Of a stretch of DNA of 9,865 bases, positions 6,981 to 9,865 are shown in pieces. The notes under the pieces were generated by a model. That model saw only the letters and a program-made list of their open reading frames with translations. It had not been told where the DNA came from and did not search any database. This stretch comes from Nitrospirota bacterium. GTDB lineage: Bacteria > Nitrospirota > Thermodesulfovibrionia > Thermodesulfovibrionales > JdFR-88. The position numbers and the translations under genes are program-made. Numbering within the stretch: the stretch's first letter is position 1; each line of letters starts with the position of its first letter. The stretch covers positions 1 through 9,865 of the forward strand of contig JAKAEG010000100.1 in the NCBI GenBank assembly GCA_021819985.1, in the 5' to 3' direction.

Positions 6981-7069
6981 TTTTGTTTACAACCTCCTTA
7001 AAATCTGGTCCGTACTTTTATAAAAAATCAAATAATCCTGCATTAATGACCGGGGTTAGTGCCCCTTGT
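6981..7069 (-). promoter_or_regulatory. infC-rpmI leader, candidate L20-responsive region
   Basis: This is the only sizeable spacer inside the operon. On the minus strand it holds GGGG-CACTAA-CCCC (7065-7052) just after the infC stop, a palindrome CATTAATG (7048-7041), a GGTC/GACC pair that could close a larger fold, an AT-rich stretch, and then the rpmI ribosome-binding site. In E. coli the corresponding region folds into a pseudoknot bound by L20. Here the position and hairpin are seen; L20 control is inferred from location only. Confidence 0.35.
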
Positions 7070-7567
7070 TCAGACCTTGGGCCCCAAAACCATCGTAATA
7101 TGATTGCCCTCAAGTCTTGCGGCCTGTTCCACCTGGAACTTGCCGGGCAGCATCTCGGTGATCTTTTTGAAAACGCCCATGCCCAGATCCGGTCTCACTA
7201 TCTCCCTGCCTCTGAAGTACATCGTTACCTTGGCCTTGTTGCCCTCATCCAGGAACCTGCGGATGTTCCTTATCTTAAGTTCCAAGTCGTGGCTGTCTAT
7301 GCGCACCCGGATCTTTACCTCTTTGACCTCTATCGTCTTTTTCTGTGTGGTCTTTTTGCTTATCTGATACTTGTATTTGCCGAAATCCATTATCCTGCAG
7401 ACCGGGGGAGCGGCTTGCGGCGCGACCTCAACCAGGTCCAACCCGCTTTCTTCCGCCTTCTTGAGCGCCTCCCCTATCGGAACAACGCCCAGCTGTCTGC
7501 CTTCGGCATCAATAAGACGCACTTCCTTGGTCCTTATCTTTTCATTTACCCTGATATCTTTTTGTAT
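7070..7567 (-). CDS. infC: Translation initiation factor IF-3, AUA start
   Basis: A 165-residue IF3, which binds the 30S subunit, blocks premature 50S joining and rejects wrong start codons. Seen: RVNEKIRTKEVRLIDAEG at the start of the N domain, DLVEVAP, PPVCRIMDFGKYKY, a Lys-rich linker, and the C domain with IEVKEVKIR, RNIRRFLDEGNKAKVTMYFRGRE and a terminal MVLGPK. The first standard start in frame is GTG 7522, but that would remove the conserved VNEKIR region. Upstream, GGAGGTGA (7579-7572) is followed by ATA at 7567, seven bases from GGAGG, and no ATG, GTG or TTG lies between. AUA is therefore the start. IF3 genes are known for rare starts (AUU in E. coli), which allow IF3 to repress its own translation. 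The thrS stop lies within the Shine-Dalgarno sequence, four bases before the start. Confidence 0.95.
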   Translation of the reverse strand: MQKDIRVNEKIRTKEVRLIDAEGRQLGVVPIGEALKKAEESGLDLVEVAPQAAPPVCRIMDFGKYKYQISKKTTQKKTIEVKEVKIRVRIDSHDLELKIRNIRRFLDEGNKAKVTMYFRGREIVRPDLGMGVFKKITEMLPGKFQVEQAARLEGNHITMVLGPKV

Positions 7568-7571
7568 GCTC

Positions 7572-7579
7572 TCACCTCC
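7572..7579 (-). promoter_or_regulatory. infC Shine-Dalgarno site containing the thrS stop
   Basis: GGAGGTGA on the minus strand is an extended match to the 16S rRNA 3' end and includes TGA, the thrS stop (7574-7572). Its spacing selects ATA 7567 as the infC start. Ribosomes ending thrS finish on top of the infC initiation site. Confidence 0.85.
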
Positions 7580-9470
7580 GGATTTTGATTTCCTGCTTCA
7601 AAAGATCTATCAATGCGGAAAGGGTAAAAGGGCCAATGGCTTCCCCGCTCTTTTTCCTTAAGGAAAGAGCAGCCCCTCCGTCCTCGACTTCCTTGTCGCC
7701 TATTATAACGGAATAGGGCACTTTTCGCATCGCCGATTGTCTTATTTTATAACCGATCTTCTCGTTTTCAAAGTTTTCCTCCGCCCTTACGCCTTCCTGG
7801 CGGAGCGCACAGGCCACCTCGCGGGCGAAATCAATGTGCCTTTCAGCTATGGTGAGCACGTCCACCTGCACGGGTGACAGCCATAACGGGAATGAGCCCG
7901 CGTAATGCTCTATCAATATACCGAAGAACCGTTCGAGAGAGCCCATCAGCGCGCGATGTATCATTATGGGTTGGCGTTCTTTGCCGTCGTCCCCCCTGTA
8001 AGTCACATCGAACCTTTCGGGGTTATTGAAATCCACCTGTATGGTGCTGCACTGCCAGGCCCTGCCAAGCGAGTCTTTCACCTTGATATCTATTTTGGGG
8101 CCGTAAAAGACGCCCTCTCCGGGGTCTATTTCGTACTTGAGCCCTTTGTAGTCGAGCGCGGCCTTGAGGGCATCTGTGGATATCTTCCAGTTTTCTTCAG
8201 TGCCTACGTATTTTTCGGGCTTCGTCGAAAGATAGATATCATAGTTCTCAAACCCGAACGTGTTCAGGATAAAGAGGGTGAAATCGAGAATTTTTTTTAT
8301 CTCTTCCCCGATCTGGTCTTCCCTGGCGAAGATGTGCGCGTCGTCCTGGGTAAAACCCCTCACCCGCATGAGGCCGTGCAGGACGCCAGAGCGCTCGAAA
8401 CGGTAGACAGTGCCAAGCTCCGCGTACCTGATGGGAAGTTCGCGGTAGCTTTTAAGCCCGGTTTTGTAAACGGCTATATGGAAAGGGCAGTTCATGGGTT
8501 TTATCTCGTATTCCATGCCCTCGACCTCCATCGGGCTGTACATATTTTCCCGGTAGAAGTCCCAATGCCCGCTTTTCTTCCAGAGGTCCAGCCTCGCCAT
8601 ATGGGGAGAGTAGAGGAGCTTGTAGTCTGCCTTCATGTGCTCATCGCGCCAGAAATCCTCTATGGTCTTTCTTATGATCGCGCCATTTGGGTGCCAGAGG
8701 ATGAGGCCCGCGCCTATTTCCTCGTTTATGCTGAAGAGGTCCAGCTCGCGGCCAAGCCTTCTGTGGTCCCTTTTTTTTATCTCTTCCAGCAGCTCCAGGT
8801 ATTTTTTCAGGTCCTTACCGCTGGCAAACGCGGTGCCGTAAATGCGTTGGAGCATCTTTCTTTTCTCATCGCCCCGCCAGTAGGCGCCCGCAACGGAAAG
8901 GAGTTTCACCGCTTTGATAGCTCCGGTGGCGGGCACGTGCGGCCCGCGGCAAAGGTCCGTGAAGCCGCCTTCCTCATAAGTGGAGACGGTCTCATCCTGC
9001 ATGGATTCCAGAAGCTCCACTTTATAGGTCTCGCCCAGCCTGAAGAACGTTTCGAGCGCTTCGGCCCTGCTCATTTCTTTTCTTTTGAAGGGCGTATTCT
9101 TCTTGATGAGTTCAAGCATGCGTTTTTCTATCGCTTCGAGGTTCTCAGGCGTAAAGGGCTGGTGGACATCGAAATCGTAATAGAAGCCTTCCTCAATCGC
9201 CGGGCCAATGGCGAATTTGGCGTCTGGGAAAAGCTCTTTTACCGCGTGGGCCAGTATATGGGCGGTGCTGTGCCTGTAGATTGCCTTTCCTTCTTTTGAC
9301 TCAAACGTCAGACCCTGGACGGTGCTGTCCGCCGGAACGCTTTGAATGAAAGAGAGGTCTTTTGGCTCGCCGTTTACAATTATGGCAAACGCCCCTTTTT
9401 GCTTCAGGAGTTTTTCGGCCTCCGCGGGGCCTGCCGCCTGGAACTCTTTATCGTCTATCAGGAGTCTGAT
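7572..9470 (-). CDS. thrS: Threonyl-tRNA synthetase, probable AUC start
   Basis: A class II synthetase of 632 residues from the chosen start (E. coli has 642). It charges tRNA-Thr and edits Ser-tRNA-Thr. TGS domain 1-60; editing domain with His67 and His71 (RHSTAHILAHA) and Cys174/His178 (CRGPH); catalytic core with zinc ligands Cys328 (KPMNCP), His379 (QDDAH) and His505 (IHRALMGSLERF); anticodon-binding domain from about 530. No ATG, GTG or TTG occurs in frame near where the family begins. GGAGG (9482-9478) lies seven bases before ATC 9470; ATT 9476 is only one base away. In-frame TTG 9518 and TTG 9551 exist, but the first lies just after the predicted transcription start with no Shine-Dalgarno sequence, and the second lies between the promoter boxes. 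ATC is therefore best, though an unusual mRNA start or sequence error is possible. First gene of the operon. Confidence 0.93.
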   Translation of the reverse strand: MRLLIDDKEFQAAGPAEAEKLLKQKGAFAIIVNGEPKDLSFIQSVPADSTVQGLTFESKEGKAIYRHSTAHILAHAVKELFPDAKFAIGPAIEEGFYYDFDVHQPFTPENLEAIEKRMLELIKKNTPFKRKEMSRAEALETFFRLGETYKVELLESMQDETVSTYEEGGFTDLCRGPHVPATGAIKAVKLLSVAGAYWRGDEKRKMLQRIYGTAFASGKDLKKYLELLEEIKKRDHRRLGRELDLFSINEEIGAGLILWHPNGAIIRKTIEDFWRDEHMKADYKLLYSPHMARLDLWKKSGHWDFYRENMYSPMEVEGMEYEIKPMNCPFHIAVYKTGLKSYRELPIRYAELGTVYRFERSGVLHGLMRVRGFTQDDAHIFAREDQIGEEIKKILDFTLFILNTFGFENYDIYLSTKPEKYVGTEENWKISTDALKAALDYKGLKYEIDPGEGVFYGPKIDIKVKDSLGRAWQCSTIQVDFNNPERFDVTYRGDDGKERQPIMIHRALMGSLERFFGILIEHYAGSFPLWLSPVQVDVLTIAERHIDFAREVACALRQEGVRAEENFENEKIGYKIRQSAMRKVPYSVIIGDKEVEDGGAALSLRKKSGEAIGPFTLSALIDLLKQEIKIRR

Positions 9471-9477
9471 TTCAATA

Positions 9478-9482
9478 CCTCC
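9478..9482 (-). promoter_or_regulatory. thrS Shine-Dalgarno site
   Basis: GGAGG on the minus strand, seven bases before ATC 9470 and exactly where the ThrRS protein family would begin. It is the only strong ribosome-binding site in the thrS leader and the main reason to prefer a non-AUG start. Confidence 0.6.
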
Positions 9483-9490
9483 ATTTATTG

Positions 9491-9511
9491 GAACCTGTTT
9501 GAGACAGGTCC
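9491..9511 (-). promoter_or_regulatory. thrS leader hairpin
   Basis: GGACCTGT (9511-9504) pairs with ACAGGTTC (9498-9491) around the loop CTCAA: eight base pairs including one G-U. It sits in the predicted 5' leader, eight bases before the thrS Shine-Dalgarno site, and no T run follows, so it is not a terminator. E. coli ThrRS represses thrS by binding a leader hairpin that mimics tRNA-Thr. The loop here shows no Thr anticodon, so that mechanism is not supported by the loop sequence. Confidence 0.45.
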
Positions 9512-9533
9512 TGAACAAAAAAATGACTAATAT

Positions 9534-9561
9534 ATTATATGGTTTTAGCAATTTTTTTCAA
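9534..9561 (-). promoter_or_regulatory. Sigma-70-type promoter of the thrS operon
   Basis: TTGAAA (9561-9556) and a perfect TATAAT (9539-9534) are separated by 16 bases on the minus strand. Transcription should begin near 9527, giving a leader of about 57 bases before ATC 9470. This is the best promoter in the window and probably drives the whole thrS-pheT operon. It lies in the divergent gap with ribD. Confidence 0.75.
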
Positions 9562-9586
9562 TGCTTACATTATGTTATTCTTTTTT

Positions 9587-9865
9587 ATGTCCTTGAAACC
9601 GGATGAATTATATATGGCTATGGCCTTAAAACTGGCCGGGAAGGGCAGGGGGATGACAAGCCCAAACCCGATGGTGGGAGCGGTGCTTGTAAAAGGGGGC
9701 AGGATAATAGCCCAGGGCTTTCATGAAAAGGCCGGCTCCCCTCACGCCGAAGCGATGGCCCTTGAACAGGCCGGAAAGAAAGCGCAGGGAGCATCTCTTT
9801 TTGTCTCGCTTGAGCCCTGCTGCCATCTCAAAAAAAGGACGCCCCCATGTACTGCCGAGATCGGA
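9587..9865 (+). CDS. ribD: Riboflavin biosynthesis protein RibD, N-terminal deaminase part (partial)
   Basis: The first 93 codons of a gene cut by the right edge. The peptide shows DELYMAMALKLAGKG, TSPNPMVGAV (24-33), PHAEA with His53 and Glu55, and EPCCHLKKRTPPCT with Cys78 and Cys88. These are the zinc and proton-shuttle residues of the cytidine-deaminase-like domain that deaminates the pyrimidine intermediate from GTP. The C-terminal reductase domain normally found in RibD would lie beyond the window. The segment from Cys78 to Cys88 is one residue longer than in E. coli RibD and lacks the usual Gly before RTPPC or KTPPC. ATG 9587 is chosen because MSLKPDELYM suits the family start; ATG 9572 in frame would add MLFF-. 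No Shine-Dalgarno sequence precedes either. It is divergent from thrS and probably starts a riboflavin operon. Confidence 0.9.
   Translation, partial: MSLKPDELYMAMALKLAGKGRGMTSPNPMVGAVLVKGGRIIAQGFHEKAGSPHAEAMALEQAGKKAQGASLFVSLEPCCHLKKRTPPCTAEIG

Noticed and set aside
7015..7050. An internal promoter before rpmI (TTAATG...TATAAA)
   Set aside because: The -35 box matches only three positions and the spacing is 18 bases in very AT-rich sequence; the support is too thin.
7905..9299. A 464-codon open frame on the plus strand
   Set aside because: It lies wholly antisense to thrS, shows no recognisable domain and has no ribosome-binding site. The thrS frame carries clear catalytic motifs, and long shadows of this kind arise from codon bias.
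9491..9511. thrS leader hairpin as a tRNA-Thr anticodon mimic
   Set aside because: With a five-pair stem the seven-base loop is TCTCAAA, whose central triplet does not match any Thr anticodon (NGU).
1..9865. CRISPR array, insertion sequence, toxin-antitoxin or defence system
   Set aside because: No regularly spaced repeats, transposase motifs, terminal inverted repeats or recognisable defence domains were seen; the coding content is core metabolism and translation.

Overview
The window looks like ordinary chromosome from a free-living bacterium that I cannot place. The core is the classical thrS-infC-rpmI-rplT-pheS-pheT translation cluster on the minus strand. It is flanked on the plus strand by the 3' end of a ribonuclease J gene, a class I cysteine desulfurase, a secreted S10 serine carboxypeptidase-like protein, and a riboflavin-biosynthesis gene (ribD) that runs off the right edge. 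RNase J argues against an Escherichia-like gammaproteobacterium. The four-cysteine PheS and a shortened PheT suggest a less-studied lineage, but the phylum cannot be fixed from this window.

Layout: 3-98 (+) is the RNase J tail. 134-1300 (+) is the cysteine desulfurase. 1301-1511 is an AT-rich gap holding a well-formed minus-strand promoter, a strong ribosome-binding site and a six-codon reading frame with no larger gene attached. 1512-3044 (+) is the S10 peptidase, whose arginine codon use differs clearly from its neighbours. 3045-3317 is a gap with a run of small hairpins and a doubtful 48-codon frame. 3318-9470 (-) is the six-gene translation operon. 9471-9586 is the divergent control region, with a near-consensus promoter and a leader hairpin for thrS. 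9587-9865 (+) is partial ribD.

The operon makes threonyl-tRNA synthetase, initiation factor IF3, ribosomal proteins L35 and L20, and both subunits of phenylalanyl-tRNA synthetase. Its genes are packed tightly: the thrS stop lies inside the infC Shine-Dalgarno sequence, the rpmI stop lies inside that of rplT, rplT and pheS share one base, and pheS and pheT abut. The only real spacer is the 89-base infC-rpmI leader, where L20 control is known in E. coli.

The main points for a second look are: infC starting at AUA and thrS apparently lacking any usable AUG/GUG/UUG start (best candidate AUC), which would put two IF3-sensitive starts in one operon; a PheT lacking the whole N-terminal tRNA-binding OB domain; the orphan promoter/RBS/mini-ORF behind the desulfurase gene; and the codon-atypical peptidase. 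I found no CRISPR array, insertion sequence, tRNA, rRNA or defence system.
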